From: Sulfurimonas sp.
Lineage (GTDB): Bacteria > Campylobacterota > Campylobacteria > Campylobacterales > Sulfurimonadaceae
NCBI RefSeq assembly: GCF_041583195.1
Contig: NZ_JBFHGL010000001.1
Location: 124,001 to 188,000, forward strand
Length of the DNA stretch: 64,000 nucleotides
Reading direction: 5' to 3'
The position numbers and the translations under genes were made by a program. Below are positions 19,877-30,900 of this stretch, one piece after another. The notes beneath the pieces were generated by a model, which saw only the letters and a list, made by a program, of their open reading frames with translations, had not been told where the DNA came from and did not search any database. Numbering within the stretch: the first letter of the stretch is position 1; the number at the start of each line of letters is the position of its first letter.

Positions 19877-22800
19877 ATGCAATTTGGACTTAAAAATAGA
19901 CTTAGATTAATATCTCTTTTTCCAATTCTAATTGTTTTTTCTTTTACAAGTTTTTACGTTTACGACTCTTATATGAGCTTAACTTCATCTAGTAAACTTC
20001 AGAGTAAACTATCTAAAAATAAACTTCTGAATGATTTAGTAACTAATATATCTCGTGAACGTGGTATGACAGTTATGTACTTGGGTAGTTTATCTAACAA
20101 TACGCTAAAGTCATTAAAAAAACAAAGAACGCTTGTCGATAAAAACTATGCTAAATATATATCTCATATACAAAGTGATGAAAGTTTACATAATCATCAA
20201 AGTGGCTCTTCTCGTAACTGTAGTACATGTCTTGACATAGACTATATAAAAGATGCATATATATTAATTAAAAAAACAAGAGCAGATGTTGATTCAAAAA
20301 GTGCAGACTTCGAGCAAGTTTATAACGATGTTTACGGTAAAATTTTAAAAACAACGATCTCAAATATATCAAAACTTTCTATAGAGCAAAACGATCAGAC
20401 AATTAATGAGCTTGCAGGTGTATATATAAGTCTTGTTCAGGCAAAAGAGTTTACTTCGTCTGAAAGAGATTTAATCTCTTATGCAATTGCACGTTCAACT
20501 GCATTTGAAGAGGAAGAGTTTAACTTTTGGTTATCACTCATCTCAAAAGCAGATTCATATGCATACGCTACTTTACGTGATCTAGGTCTTAAAAATCAAT
20601 TAGATTTACTTCTTAAAAATGAAGATACTAAACTTTTACTAGAAGATATAAATATTGAAAGAACAGCTATTATTTCTACAGCAGCGAATGGTGAATACGA
20701 TATTTCACCTGGTGTTTGGTTCACTATGCTTTCTGAAAAAACGAATATATTATCAAATGCTGAAGAAAAAATCTTAAATGCAATGGATAGTAGAGCAGAA
20801 GAAATTAAAGCCAGTGCATTAGAGTTCCTTACTATCACGGTTACAACTTGGATAGTATCAGTTTTACTTGGAATTCTGGGATATATTTTATCTAATGAGA
20901 TTGAAAAAAATATCAAAAACCTTGAGCACGTTTTACAAAATGCTATTGATGAGGATGAGGATACTGAAGCTTCTGAAATTGACCTTCAAACTTCAGCCGG
21001 TACTGAAAAAGCGTATCAACTGTTAGAGAAAATTATTGAAAGAACAAAACGCGATAAAATACTTGCTCAAGAGGCTAGTGAAGCTAAATCAATGTTCCTT
21101 GCAAATATGTCTCACGAAATACGTACACCACTTAATGGTATCGTTGGTTTTACGGAACTTTTAAAAGATTCTGGACTTCAAGAAGAGCAATCAGAGTTTG
21201 TTGAGATCATTGAAAAATCATCTGAAAATCTACTTGAGATTATCAATAATATTCTTGACTTATCTAAAATCGAATCTAATAAAGTTGAGATTGAAGACAT
21301 TGCATTTAACCCTATCGAAGAGTTTGAAAGTGCTGTTGAAGTTTATTCAGTTCGTGCTTCAGAGAAACAAATCGATGTTGGTTGTTACATAGACCCTGCA
21401 CTTGAATTTCCTGTTAAAGGGGATCCTACTAAGATTAAAGAGGTACTTATTAACCTTCTATCAAATGCTGTTAAATTTACTTCAAACTCTGGTTCAATTA
21501 ATGTTGAAATTAAAAAAGAACCATGCGAAACTGAAGGTAAAACTAGAATTAGATTTGAGGTACAAGATAGTGGTATCGGTGTTACCAGTGAACAAAAAGC
21601 TAAGATCTTTGAAGCATTCAGCCAAGCTGATACATCTATTACAAGAAAATACGGTGGTACTGGTCTTGGTTTAACTATTTCATTCAGATTTATTGAACTT
21701 ATGGGTGGTCAGCTTGATTTAGATTCAAAACCTGGTGAAGGTACTACATTCTTCTTTACGATTGAGCTTGAAGAGATTGAAACTCTAAATGATTCAACAC
21801 AAGGTGCATTTTCTAATATAAAAGCACTGATCTTAAGAGATGATCATAAGTCTAAAAAACAAGATGAGAACCTTGAAAAATATCTTGACTACTATGGAGT
21901 GAAGCATAGTGTATTCTATAATATAGACGAAGTTCAAAATAAAGATGATTATAACTTCTTGTTTGTCGATTACTCATATACATCAGACGAAGAACTTGTG
22001 CACTTTGGTGAGCTTTCACCATCTATGATTGTACTGACAAAATCTTCATTTATGAAAAAGATAGAGTCTATTGGTGCGAACATAGGAAAAACTTTATATG
22101 AACCGTTAAATATTTCTAAGGTTAAAATAGCACTTGAGAGTTATGATGCATCAATAGTTGAGAAAAAGAAAATCCAAAAAGCAAATCGTAAGAAATTTGC
22201 AGAAGGAAGCAGTAGGTTTGATGCAGACGTTTTAGTAGCAGAAGACAATATTATTAACCAAAAACTTATCAAAAAGACTCTTGAAGACTTAGGTATGAGA
22301 GTAACTATAGCTAATAACGGTTTAGAAGCTTTTGCAAAACGTAAAGACGGTAAATTTGATCTTATGTTTATGGATATCCAAATGCCTTTCTTAGACGGTA
22401 CGGAATCAACTGCAGAAATATTAGAATATGAGCAAACAACAGGTGAAAACCATATACCGATCGTTGCCCTTACTGCAAATGCACTAAAAGGAGACCGTGA
22501 ACGTTTCTTAGCAGCAGGACTAGATGAGTATACTACAAAACCTCTTGTGCGCTCAGAGATAATCAACATTTTAAATCACTTTCTTGTAGATAAAATAGTT
22601 GATGCTAATAATAATGTGAAAAAAGATGAAATAAAAGAGGAACCTGCACCTGTAGAAGAAGTTGTAGAGGCTCCAAAAACAGAAGAGACTCCAGAGATAG
22701 AAGAAACTACAGAAGTTGCTGAAGTTCCTGAAATAGAAGAAGTTCCTGAGATTCAAGAGATTCCTGAAATAGAGGAAAGTACGGTTGAAGAGGTAGAGTA

Positions 22801-23164
22801 CAATGCAGATATTCTATTGGCAAAGAAAAGTATGTTTGAAACAAAACTTTATGCAAAAGTGTTCAACTCTTTAGGTTATAGCTACAAAGATGTTCATTCA
22901 ATTGATGATCTCAAAGATGAAATCTCTAACAATAACTATAAAATCATCATGTATGATAAACAATTAAGCAACATCTCTTTAAAAGAGGTCCAAGAAAATG
23001 TTAAAATGTCAAATGAAAAAGCAAACATTGATACGAAGATTGTTCTTATTAACGATCCATCTATGTTAGAAGATGAAGATGATAAAAAGTTTGTAGACGA
23101 TACTATTAAAAATGTAATTAATAAAGATTTAATCAGATTAGTTTTTGAAAAATATATAAAATAA
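19877..23164 (+). CDS. NIT-domain hybrid sensor histidine kinase with three receiver-like modules
   Basis: A 1095-residue inner-membrane kinase. A first membrane helix (about 10-30) leads to a periplasmic NIT domain ([20 protein letters not shown]), a module tied to nitrate/nitrite sensing, then a second helix near 318-340. HisKA follows with His413 ([13 protein letters not shown]) and HATPase (GSLG-type boxes: [25 protein letters not shown]). Next come a degenerate receiver (about 640-750), an intact receiver with Asp near 833 ([13 protein letters not shown]) and a Glu/Pro-rich spacer. A last receiver-like module (about 975-1095) lacks the acidic pocket (ILLAKK instead of DD). It is coupled to the HPt gene (1-nt gap) and to a response regulator gene (9-nt gap), forming a full phosphorelay. 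Confidence 0.9.
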   Translation: MQFGLKNRLRLISLFPILIVFSFTSFYVYDSYMSLTSSSKLQSKLSKNKLLNDLVTNISRERGMTVMYLGSLSNNTLKSLKKQRTLVDKNYAKYISHIQSDESLHNHQSGSSRNCSTCLDIDYIKDAYILIKKTRADVDSKSADFEQVYNDVYGKILKTTISNISKLSIEQNDQTINELAGVYISLVQAKEFTSSERDLISYAIARSTAFEEEEFNFWLSLISKADSYAYATLRDLGLKNQLDLLLKNEDTKLLLEDINIERTAIISTAANGEYDISPGVWFTMLSEKTNILSNAEEKILNAMDSRAEEIKASALEFLTITVTTWIVSVLLGILGYILSNEIEKNIKNLEHVLQNAIDEDEDTEASEIDLQTSAGTEKAYQLLEKIIERTKRDKILAQEASEAKSMFLANMSHEIRTPLNGIVGFTELLKDSGLQEEQSEFVEIIEKSSENLLEIINNILDLSKIESNKVEIEDIAFNPIEEFESAVEVYSVRASEKQIDVGCYIDPALEFPVKGDPTKIKEVLINLLSNAVKFTSNSGSINVEIKKEPCETEGKTRIRFEVQDSGIGVTSEQKAKIFEAFSQADTSITRKYGGTGLGLTISFRFIELMGGQLDLDSKPGEGTTFFFTIELEEIETLNDSTQGAFSNIKALILRDDHKSKKQDENLEKYLDYYGVKHSVFYNIDEVQNKDDYNFLFVDYSYTSDEELVHFGELSPSMIVLTKSSFMKKIESIGANIGKTLYEPLNISKVKIALESYDASIVEKKKIQKANRKKFAEGSSRFDADVLVAEDNIINQKLIKKTLEDLGMRVTIANNGLEAFAKRKDGKFDLMFMDIQMPFLDGTESTAEILEYEQTTGENHIPIVALTANALKGDRERFLAAGLDEYTTKPLVRSEIINILNHFLVDKIVDANNNVKKDEIKEEPAPVEEVVEAPKTEETPEIEETTEVAEVPEIEEVPEIQEIPEIEESTVEEVEYNADILLAKKSMFETKLYAKVFNSLGYSYKDVHSIDDLKDEISNNNYKIIMYDKQLSNISLKEVQENVKMSNEKANIDTKIVLINDPSMLEDEDDKKFVDDTIKNVINKDLIRLVFEKYIK

Positions 23165-23173
23165 GGATGAACA

Positions 23174-23548
23174 ATGTCTAAAAATATAAATGTGTTAGCT
23201 GTTGATGACGATATGATCAATCTAAAGTTACTAAAATCTATGTTAATGAAAACAGGTGTAGTAAATGAAGTTGTAGAAGCAGGAAACGGTTCTGATGCTA
23301 TTGGCGTACTCAAATCAAGAGATGATATCGACTTGATACTTTTAGATATTATTATGCCTGTAATGAACGGGATAGAGATGTTAAAAGTTGTACGTGCAGA
23401 TGAAAATCTAAAACAACTTCCTATTATTGTTTTAACAACGGATGAGACTAAAAAAGGTGAAGCATTAGAATTTGGTGCAAACGGCTTTTTAATGAAACCT
23501 ATTCGTGCTGATGATCTTAAAGCAAAAATAGATACTGTGATAGTCTAA
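23174..23548 (+). CDS. Single-domain response regulator
   Basis: A 124-residue receiver with all catalytic residues: acidic pocket VDDD near residue 10, phospho-Asp in LILLDIIMPVMNG near 56, Thr in IIVLTTDE and Lys in FLMKPI. No output domain. It is the last gene of the PAS-HPt-kinase cassette and probably the final phosphoacceptor, signalling by protein contact, for example to the flagellar motor or another enzyme. Its stop codon lies within a palindrome shared with the convergent nosL-like gene. Confidence 0.88.
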   Translation: MSKNINVLAVDDDMINLKLLKSMLMKTGVVNEVVEAGNGSDAIGVLKSRDDIDLILLDIIMPVMNGIEMLKVVRADENLKQLPIIVLTTDETKKGEALEFGANGFLMKPIRADDLKAKIDTVIV

Positions 23549-23559
23549 ATTAGACTATC
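23539..23559. terminator. Bidirectional palindromic terminator overlapping both stop codons
   Basis: GATAGTCTAA, A, TTAGACTATC: ten perfectly complementary bases on each side of one central base. It holds the TAA of the response regulator gene (23546-23548) and the TAG of the nosL-like gene (23555-23557). No long T-run follows. Confidence 0.6.
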
Positions 23560-24067
23560 TATAGTGTTTAAAATCCTCTTTTGCCTTTTCTAAGGCAGAG
23601 TTAAAATCCATAATCTCTCCACCATTTTTTTCTTGAAACTTTAAAGCATCTTGCTTTTTTAAAAAAGCATATTTACTAATACGACTCATAGTTCCACGAA
23701 CACTGCTTCCTACTACATAAGTAGCTTTAGCTACTGATATCAATTTTAAAGACTCTACATCTACAACTTTTGGATTTTTAAGCACCATTCCTTCACCTAG
23801 ATGATCTTCTAGACAATGTATTGAACAGTACTGATAATTTTTATTGCCTTGTTCACTTGTTGCAGCGTGGCTAGTTTTATAAAATCTAACCAGGTCCATA
23901 CCGCATTTTACACAGTATTGTTTATTTTTTCCATCCTGAACAAGTTGTGCTTGTTCATAGTTGACACTCTGAAAAATTTTATTATGTGAATGCATAGTAT
24001 TTGTATCTGCACATCCACTTAGTAAAAACAATGATACAGCAATTGAGAAAGAGGTTTTTTTGATCAT
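23555..24067 (-). CDS. NosL-like lipoprotein
   Basis: A 170-residue lipoprotein (lipobox LLLSGC near residue 18) with the NosL pattern: YCVKCGMDLVRFYKTSHAA, YQYCSIHCLEDH and a C-terminal alpha-beta part with KKQDALKFQEKNGGEIMDF. NosL proteins deliver copper to nitrous oxide reductase; this copy stands alone, away from any nos genes in the window. Extra cysteines (CSIHC) could give another metal site. Its start overlaps the lon stop by 4 nt (ATGA), so it is the last gene of a bamD-lon-nosL series. Copper handling is inferred from family; the client here is unknown. Confidence 0.78.
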   Translation of the reverse strand: MIKKTSFSIAVSLFLLSGCADTNTMHSHNKIFQSVNYEQAQLVQDGKNKQYCVKCGMDLVRFYKTSHAATSEQGNKNYQYCSIHCLEDHLGEGMVLKNPKVVDVESLKLISVAKATYVVGSSVRGTMSRISKYAFLKKQDALKFQEKNGGEIMDFNSALEKAKEDFKHYR

Positions 24068-26484
24068 ATTAAAACCTCTTTTAAAACCTCTTCTATTCTA
24101 CTAACAGATATTATTTCTAAAGAATCCCTAACCTCTTTAGGAATATCTTTTAGATCTCTTTCATAGTTTTTAGAAGGAATAAGTACTTTGCTCATATTTG
24201 CCTTATGAGCTGCAATCAACTTCTCTTTTAGTCCACCAATTGGTAATACATCACCTGTCAATGAAACTTCACCTGTCATAGCCACTTCTGAACGGATCTT
24301 TTTAGAAGAAAGTATAGATGAAATAACACTACACATTGCAATACCTGCACTTGGGCCGTCTTTAGGCGTAGCACCATCAGGTACATGTAAGTGAAGATCA
24401 TAACGCTTATATACTTCACTAGATGGCAGTTCAGTATTTTCATCTTTCTCTTTAAGAGTTTTAGGTATATTGTCTGCTTCTATTTCAAGTCTACCAGTAT
24501 CTATCAGTGTTTTTACAACACTAAAAGCTATACGAGCCGATTCTTTCATAACATCGCCTAAACTTCCTGTTAATGTTAGAGTACCTTTACCTTTTATACG
24601 TATTGACTCAATCTTTAATACATCTCCTCCAACAGCTGTCCAAGCAAGGCCATTAACAACACCTACTACAGGTTTTTTAGTTGTTTTTTCTATTTCAAAT
24701 ACAGTTTTATCAAAATAATCTTTTAAATTTTTAACACTGATTGAAACTTTTTCCAAATTAGGGTTTTCTAAAATCTGTCGTGCAACTTTTCTTGACATCT
24801 CTGCTAAACGGCGACGAAGATTTCTAACACCGGCTTCACGTGTATATGAGTGTATTAGCTCTTTAAGTGCAGGCTTAGATATACTTACTTCACTCTTTTT
24901 AAGACCGTGTTTTTTTAACTCTTGCGGTATTAGATATCTTTTTGCTATCTCAAGTTTTTCTTGAGGCGTATATGAACTAATATTTATAAACTCCATTCTG
25001 TCTCTTAAAGGTGCCGGAATATTTCCAACATCATTTGCAGTAGCAATAAATATAACCTTACGCAGATCTATATTAAAATTTAGATAATAATCACGGAATT
25101 CTTTATTTTGTTCAGGATCTAGTATCTCCAAAAGTGCAGCAGTTGGATCGCCTCTTAATGATCGAGAAACCTTATCTATCTCATCTAAAACGATTACAGG
25201 ATTCATTTTTTTTGCATCTATTAAACCCTGTGTGATACGTCCAGGCATAGCTCCTACATATGTTCGTCTGTGACCACGAAGTTCATTTACATCTTCAAGT
25301 CCTCCAAGAGCTATACGAATAAGTGGACGTTTAAGTGCTTCAGCAATGGAGTTTGCAAGTGAAGTCTTACCAACACCAGGAGGTCCACTAAAACATAAAA
25401 TTGCTCCAGCATCTCCACTTTCATTTTTAAGCCCACGAAGTTCTAAAAGCTCTTTAACAGCAAAATATTCAACTATGCGCTCTTTTGGCTTTTTTAATGA
25501 AAAATGATCTTTATTTAGCTGTTCACTAACATCATTTATTTTTAAAGCTTTTTTAGCCTCTGCTCCAAAAGGGATCTCTAAAACCCACTCAAGGTATGTT
25601 TGAGTCATAGAAGCATCAGAAGAATCAGGATGCATACGTGAGAATCTATCTATTTGTTTTTTTATCTCAGTATATGCTTCTTTTTGCATTTTTGACTTTT
25701 TAGCTTCTAACTTGCTGCGATACTCCTCTATCTCTTCTTCTCTTTGTGTATCGGTACCCAACTCTTTTTGAATCTGTTTTAACTGCTCTTTTAAGAAATA
25801 CTCTTTGTTAACTTTTTCTATCTTAGTATGAACTTTACTTTTTATCTCTTTTTGAAGTTTATTAGCCTCAATCTCTTCAACTAAATAGTCAATTAGACTC
25901 ATATATCTTTTTTCAGTATCAACTTCTACAAATATTTTATAAGCCTGCTCTTTTTTTAACTTAACTGTTGAGCAGATCAAATCAATTATACGATTATGAT
26001 CATGATTTTCTTCTATTGTTCTAAGCAGATCAGGTGGAAAGTAGTTACTTACTCCAGATAAAATTCTAACCTTTTCACGTACAATCTCAAGTAGTGCATC
26101 TATTTTTGGTGAAGTGTTATTTATAGGCTCTAATATCTCTACACTAGCAACAAGTGGATCTGTTGATACTTCAATTGTAGTTTTAGCACGAGCCAAACCT
26201 TGAAATAAAACTTTTACCCTTCCATCAGGAAGAGCAACTTTACGCATAATAGAACCAACAACACCTGCTTCATAAAGAGAATCATATTTTCTCTCACCGT
26301 CATGCCCAGGTTTTGTTGAACAAACTATAACAAGAGAACTGCCTTCTATAGCTTTAGTAGCAGCATTTATATTACTCTCATCACTTAAAAAAAGCGGTGA
26401 GATCATAAATGGATATAAAAAAAGCTCATCTTCTGCAATAACCGGTATATCTGCCGGAAATTCTCCATAACTACTTAAATTCAT
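24064..26484 (-). CDS. lon: ATP-dependent protease Lon
   Basis: Lon degrades misfolded and regulatory proteins in the cytoplasm. The 806-residue protein has the N-terminal substrate domain, a coiled coil, the AAA+ module (Walker A GPPGVGKTSLANSIAEAL near 365, Walker B VIVLDEIDKV) and the protease domain with catalytic Ser712 (KDGPSAGIAMC) and Lys755 (GGLKEKLIAAHK). The 43-residue Ser-Lys spacing equals that of E. coli Lon. It lies 14 nt after bamD and overlaps the nosL-like gene by 4 nt. No CIRCE or HspR-type box was spotted upstream. Confidence 0.97.
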   Translation of the reverse strand: MNLSSYGEFPADIPVIAEDELFLYPFMISPLFLSDESNINAATKAIEGSSLVIVCSTKPGHDGERKYDSLYEAGVVGSIMRKVALPDGRVKVLFQGLARAKTTIEVSTDPLVASVEILEPINNTSPKIDALLEIVREKVRILSGVSNYFPPDLLRTIEENHDHNRIIDLICSTVKLKKEQAYKIFVEVDTEKRYMSLIDYLVEEIEANKLQKEIKSKVHTKIEKVNKEYFLKEQLKQIQKELGTDTQREEEIEEYRSKLEAKKSKMQKEAYTEIKKQIDRFSRMHPDSSDASMTQTYLEWVLEIPFGAEAKKALKINDVSEQLNKDHFSLKKPKERIVEYFAVKELLELRGLKNESGDAGAILCFSGPPGVGKTSLANSIAEALKRPLIRIALGGLEDVNELRGHRRTYVGAMPGRITQGLIDAKKMNPVIVLDEIDKVSRSLRGDPTAALLEILDPEQNKEFRDYYLNFNIDLRKVIFIATANDVGNIPAPLRDRMEFINISSYTPQEKLEIAKRYLIPQELKKHGLKKSEVSISKPALKELIHSYTREAGVRNLRRRLAEMSRKVARQILENPNLEKVSISVKNLKDYFDKTVFEIEKTTKKPVVGVVNGLAWTAVGGDVLKIESIRIKGKGTLTLTGSLGDVMKESARIAFSVVKTLIDTGRLEIEADNIPKTLKEKDENTELPSSEVYKRYDLHLHVPDGATPKDGPSAGIAMCSVISSILSSKKIRSEVAMTGEVSLTGDVLPIGGLKEKLIAAHKANMSKVLIPSKNYERDLKDIPKEVRDSLEIISVSRIEEVLKEVLI

Positions 26485-26498
26485 AGTAAAATCCTTTT

Positions 26499-27230
26499 TT
26501 ATTCATTTTCATCTACATTTGAGTTACGTGATACAACACTTTTGGTATCAGGTATTAAAAAGCCGTACCAACTGCCTTTACCATCACCCTCAAACCATGC
26601 TCTATACCATGGATTCTCAGCTCCTTCTACCTCTTCCCAATTTATCCAAGGCTGAGGCTTTAAGTTTTTATAATAGTCAGAACTTTTGTACTTGTCTATT
26701 CTGTTATACAAATCTGCAATAGATTCATTTAGAGAAGCTTCTCCCATATACAACTTAGTCATCATATGATCAACCAAATTATAATACGGAGAATTTGGAT
26801 AACTTTGCTTAAACTTTATCCCCTCTTCTATAGCTTCTTTGATTAGAGCCTGATCACGTCTAGGATGCGGAAGAGCTAAAAATTTTGCTTTTATTTTCAT
26901 AAACTCTGCACTCTCTTTTTCATTGGCATTTGCATAGCGCTTTATATACTCGTTTAAAAAATGCTCAGCCAAAATATACTCTTCATCATCCATGTGTGCG
27001 ATAGCTAAAATCAAAGTAGCTTCTACTAAAAGCGGTGAACCTATGTGTTCGCCTTGAAGTGATGAGTAATAATCATCTGCTCTATCCAGGTTTGAATCCG
27101 ATATAGAGTCAATTATCTTTGAATACCAGTACATTGCAGGCTTATTATATTCTTCAATTTCTTTTGAACAACCTGATAATAAGAGCATAGATACTGCAAT
27201 AACCGATATTAGTTTTAATTTTTTATTCAT
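26499..27230 (-). CDS. bamD: Outer membrane protein assembly factor BamD
   Basis: BamD is the essential TPR lipoprotein of the beta-barrel assembly machine. The 243-residue protein has a signal peptide with lipobox LLLSGC (Cys21), then TPR-like helices: PAMYWYSKIIDSISDSNLDR, SPLLVEATLILAIAHMDDEE, YILAEHFLNEYIKRYAN, all typical of BamD/ComL. It is the first gene of the bamD-lon-nosL series and is divergent from fliW. The C-terminal end (WYGFLIPDTKSVV) is a lineage-specific extension as far as I can tell. Confidence 0.85.
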   Translation of the reverse strand: MNKKLKLISVIAVSMLLLSGCSKEIEEYNKPAMYWYSKIIDSISDSNLDRADDYYSSLQGEHIGSPLLVEATLILAIAHMDDEEYILAEHFLNEYIKRYANANEKESAEFMKIKAKFLALPHPRRDQALIKEAIEEGIKFKQSYPNSPYYNLVDHMMTKLYMGEASLNESIADLYNRIDKYKSSDYYKNLKPQPWINWEEVEGAENPWYRAWFEGDGKGSWYGFLIPDTKSVVSRNSNVDENE

Positions 27231-27363
27231 AATATAAAAGTTCCCAAATTTAAATAGGTTGATATTTTATCCAAAAGTTATACAACACAGATTAAACTAG
27301 GTACAATTTATGCTTTTAGTGCTACAATAATAAAAAATATTTGGAAATTTGTGAGGTAAATGT

Positions 27364-27744
27364 ATGAAATTTGAAATTGCTACACCGCTTTTAGGCTTTG
27401 AGAATGTAAAAGAGGTGACATTGGAAAAAATAGATGATATATTTATGAAGATGCAGGCCGTAAATGATCAATATTTATCTTTTACGCTTATCGATCCTTT
27501 TGTATTAAGAAAATATGATTTTGAAGTACCGACACATATACAAAAGCTACTTGAAATAGATGAAAATTCAAATATTTTAACACTAAATATAGTTTTAATT
27601 CAAAACCCGATCGAAGATTCTGTAGTTAATTTTATAGGCCCTATTGTATTTAACACTGACAATAAAAAAGCATCTCAAATAATCCTTCCAGAAGGAACAA
27701 AATACGGTATTGCAGAGAAAATTTCTACTTTTTTACAAAAGTAG
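27364..27744 (+). CDS. fliW: Flagellar assembly factor FliW
   Basis: FliW binds CsrA and flagellin and so links flagellin translation to export. The 126-residue protein is a close family match: PLLGFENVKEVTLEKIDDIF, then SFTLIDPFVLRKYDFEVP, ILTLNIVLIQNPIEDSVVNF and NTDNKKASQIIL. Length equals the family norm. A GAGG ribosome binding site precedes the ATG. Possible -10 TACAAT at 27323-27328. It stands alone on the plus strand, opposite bamD, with no other flagellar gene in the window, so the cell is presumably flagellated. Confidence 0.93.
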   Translation: MKFEIATPLLGFENVKEVTLEKIDDIFMKMQAVNDQYLSFTLIDPFVLRKYDFEVPTHIQKLLEIDENSNILTLNIVLIQNPIEDSVVNFIGPIVFNTDNKKASQIILPEGTKYGIAEKISTFLQK

Positions 27745-27834
27745 ATTTATTCATCTTTAACTTTTTAAAACAACTTTCCACCTATAATTATTAAGCAAGA
27801 ACTAAGTATATATTAAAGATAATAGTAGTTATTG

Positions 27835-27884
27835 TTATTGCAATTGTTACAATTCTAACTGAGCCCTGTTCTTTATTGCAATAA
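27835..27884 (+). promoter_or_regulatory. Paired TTATTGCAA sites before the adhesin operon
   Basis: TTATTGCAATTG at 27835-27846 and the perfect palindrome TTATTGCAATAA at 27873-27884, starts 38 bp apart, in the 161-bp gap between fliW and the adhesin gene. A possible -10 TACAAT (27848-27853) lies between them. They look like operator half-pairs, but no regulator is assigned. Confidence 0.35.
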
Positions 27885-27905
27885 AATTCCTGCAAGGAGA
27901 ATTTT

Positions 27906-30900
27906 ATGAAACTTTCTCATTTTAAACTCAACTTTTTTTTACCTTTTATTTTAGCTTTCTCTTTTAGCAATCTTAATGCTGCAGCAACATATGATTGTAC
28001 TTCACCGGAACTTATAGCTAACATAGACGGTACTACCGTAGATGCGAATGCATCTTACAGCGAAAACTCCAGTGCAGCACAAGGTTATACAAGGTACTTT
28101 AAATTCAACACAGATGTTAATGGAATATTATTGTTTAGTATAGAAAAAAATTCTCTAACACAGATTATAAGTATTGGTACAAGCTGTGGAGGTGATGATA
28201 TATATGCTGGAGCTGATAGCGATGAAGATCAAAGTGATTCAGTCAGTATAACATCAAATACAGACTACTACATTATGGTTGAAGAAAAAAACGCCGGACA
28301 AGACCTTATTTTTACTCTAAATCTAAACTTTATGACCCCGGCTACTATAGGTTTTGAACAAGCATCATATGAAGTACTGGAAGACGTTAATACAGCTGAT
28401 GGTTCAACAAAACTGATGCCAATAAAAATAATCCTCTCAAAACCTGTATCTCAAGATGTTAGTATAGACTATACAACTACAGACGGCAGTGCAATTGGTG
28501 GTTCTGACTACGTTACATATACAAATAAAACAGCTACAATCAATGCCGGAGAAACTGAGGTAACTATATACATGGATATTATTCATGATGTACCTATAGA
28601 GTTCGATGAAAACTTCAATTTGACTCTAAGTTCGCTCTCTGTGACTGACGGTTCAGTAGAAATTGGTACCAACAGCTCAGCAGAAGTAACAATTCTTGAA
28701 CAGGTTAATATTCCTATATGTTATGAAGATGATTTTGAAACAGCATTAGATGATGATTGGCGCACGCTTTTCAGTAGTGGCGGTTTTACTCCACAGATTG
28801 TTGATGGAAGACTAAGACTCACAAGCGCTAGTACAAACCTTGCAACTGCGGTTACAAAAGACTATGAGTTTAAATCTAACGAAAACATTATTATTGTTGA
28901 ATTTGAACAATATGCTTATGGTGGTTGTGGAGATGCTCATGATGGTCTTGGTACCTATGGGGCTGACGGTATAGTTGCCGTACTTTATGACTCAGCAGTT
29001 GGAGAGACACCAACTCCTGGTGCATTTGGCGGTTCAATGGGATATGCTCAAAAAGATAGTCAAGATGGTTTTGAAGGTGGATGGCTAGGACTTGGTATAG
29101 ATGAATACGGTAACTATGCAAATCCAACTGAAGGAAGGATTGGAGGTATAGGATTTACTCCAAACTATGTGTCAATACGCGGTGATGGAAATGGCACAAG
29201 CGGTTATGAATTTTTAGCATCTTCATCTGAGCTTAATCCTCCAGTAGCAGTTAAAAATACCGATACAGCTGAACCTAGACATAAATACAGATTTACAGCA
29301 GATGCCAGAGATCCTGATCATCTTTATATAACTTTAGAAAGAGATATATATGATGGAAACGGATACCAGGTAATCATAAATAAGTTTGATGCAAAAGATG
29401 GTGCGAATGGTCAAAGCACTACTCCTGAATACGTTAGATTTGCTTTTACTGCGGGAACCGGTGGAGGATGTAACAACCATGAGATCGATGAACTTAAAGT
29501 TCAAGGTATATGTCGTGCATACGCTCCTAATCCACCTGAAGTTTCTGCAACTAATGCAGATATAGTAAATGACTTTACATCTACTGCTGATTACAACGCA
29601 GGAACAAAGTTTATAACCACAAAAGTTTCAAATAAACCGGAAACGATAACAGGTGTACACCTGGACGGTTCAGGAGATGCTGCTAGCTATACTTCAGTAG
29701 ATACTAATTTAAAATTCAGAATAATCCCATATATTTCTGATTCTAACTGTTCAACAAAAGATGTACTATACGACACAAATGGCAACCCAGCTGTTATTAC
29801 TATCAGCAATGGCCAGGTGACATCAAATTTAGATGTAGTTATGCCATCATATGCAAACCAAGACACTAGATTTTACATAACATCAATGGACTTTAGTCAA
29901 ATATATGAAAATGCCACCGTAAATGCTATATGTTTGAAAAACAGTTCTGAAGACGGTAACCTTCAAGGTGTTGCTCAGTGTCTAAACAGTGAAACAACAT
30001 ATCTAAATATTTTCGGTCAGGATACGTACGATAGATGTTTTGCGGGTAACGGTTCTCCATGTTTGTCACAAAACGGTGGACAAAGCTGCGGACAAGAACA
30101 ACAAACAACTGACTTCACTCAGGAAATACAGGATAGTTGCGGATACAATCCTTCATACGGCGATGATTACGGATGTTTAATGTGTACATTAGACTCTGCA
30201 GATTCAGGATGTTCAAGTGATAACTTTGCCATAAGACCAGACAAATTCAATATTGAGTTTACCGATGCAGATGTGCCTGATCTAATGCGTTCAGGTTCTA
30301 CATATAATGCAACAGTAACAGCTTCTAATTATGGTTCATCAACTCAAACTCTAAACTACAACCAAAGTAAAGCCAATCTGACACTTAGCGAATCAGTAGT
30401 AAACTCTGCCGATGGTTCGGCTACAGTACTTAACGGTAGTGCAAGTCTTTCAAGTGAGTCTGTATTTAGTATTTTAAACGGTATATCAACTGATGGAAGT
30501 GTTAGCTACGAAGTTGTAGGTATGGAATTTGATGATGTTGGAAAGGTTACACTTATACTTAAAGATAAAAACTGGGCGAGGGTAGATCTTGAAGATGACC
30601 GTTCTATGAATGATCCCTCTTCAACTCTTTACAACAACTGTAATTCAGATGGAGCTTATATTTGTGGTGATCTAAATGTAACATTTATACCACATCACTT
30701 TTCTTTAGAAGATATAAATATGACAAATAACAACGGTTCACCTGGTACTTTTACATATATTTCAAACATTGATGATGCTAATATTTCAACGTTTGATATG
30801 GCTGCTAGAGTAGAAGTAACTGTTGTTGCAGAGAATGAAAATAACAACGCTACTCTTAACTTTACAAATGGTGCAGCATACTATGAAAATCCTGTAGGAG

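Noticed and set aside
22141-22569. Minus-strand frame of 142 codons inside the hybrid kinase gene.
   Set aside because: It is antisense to conserved kinase receiver coding and shows no start signals.
27301-27363. Sigma-54 or sigma-28 promoter sought before fliW.
   Set aside because: No GG-N10-GC pair and no TAAA/GCCGATAA elements; only a weak TACAAT is present.
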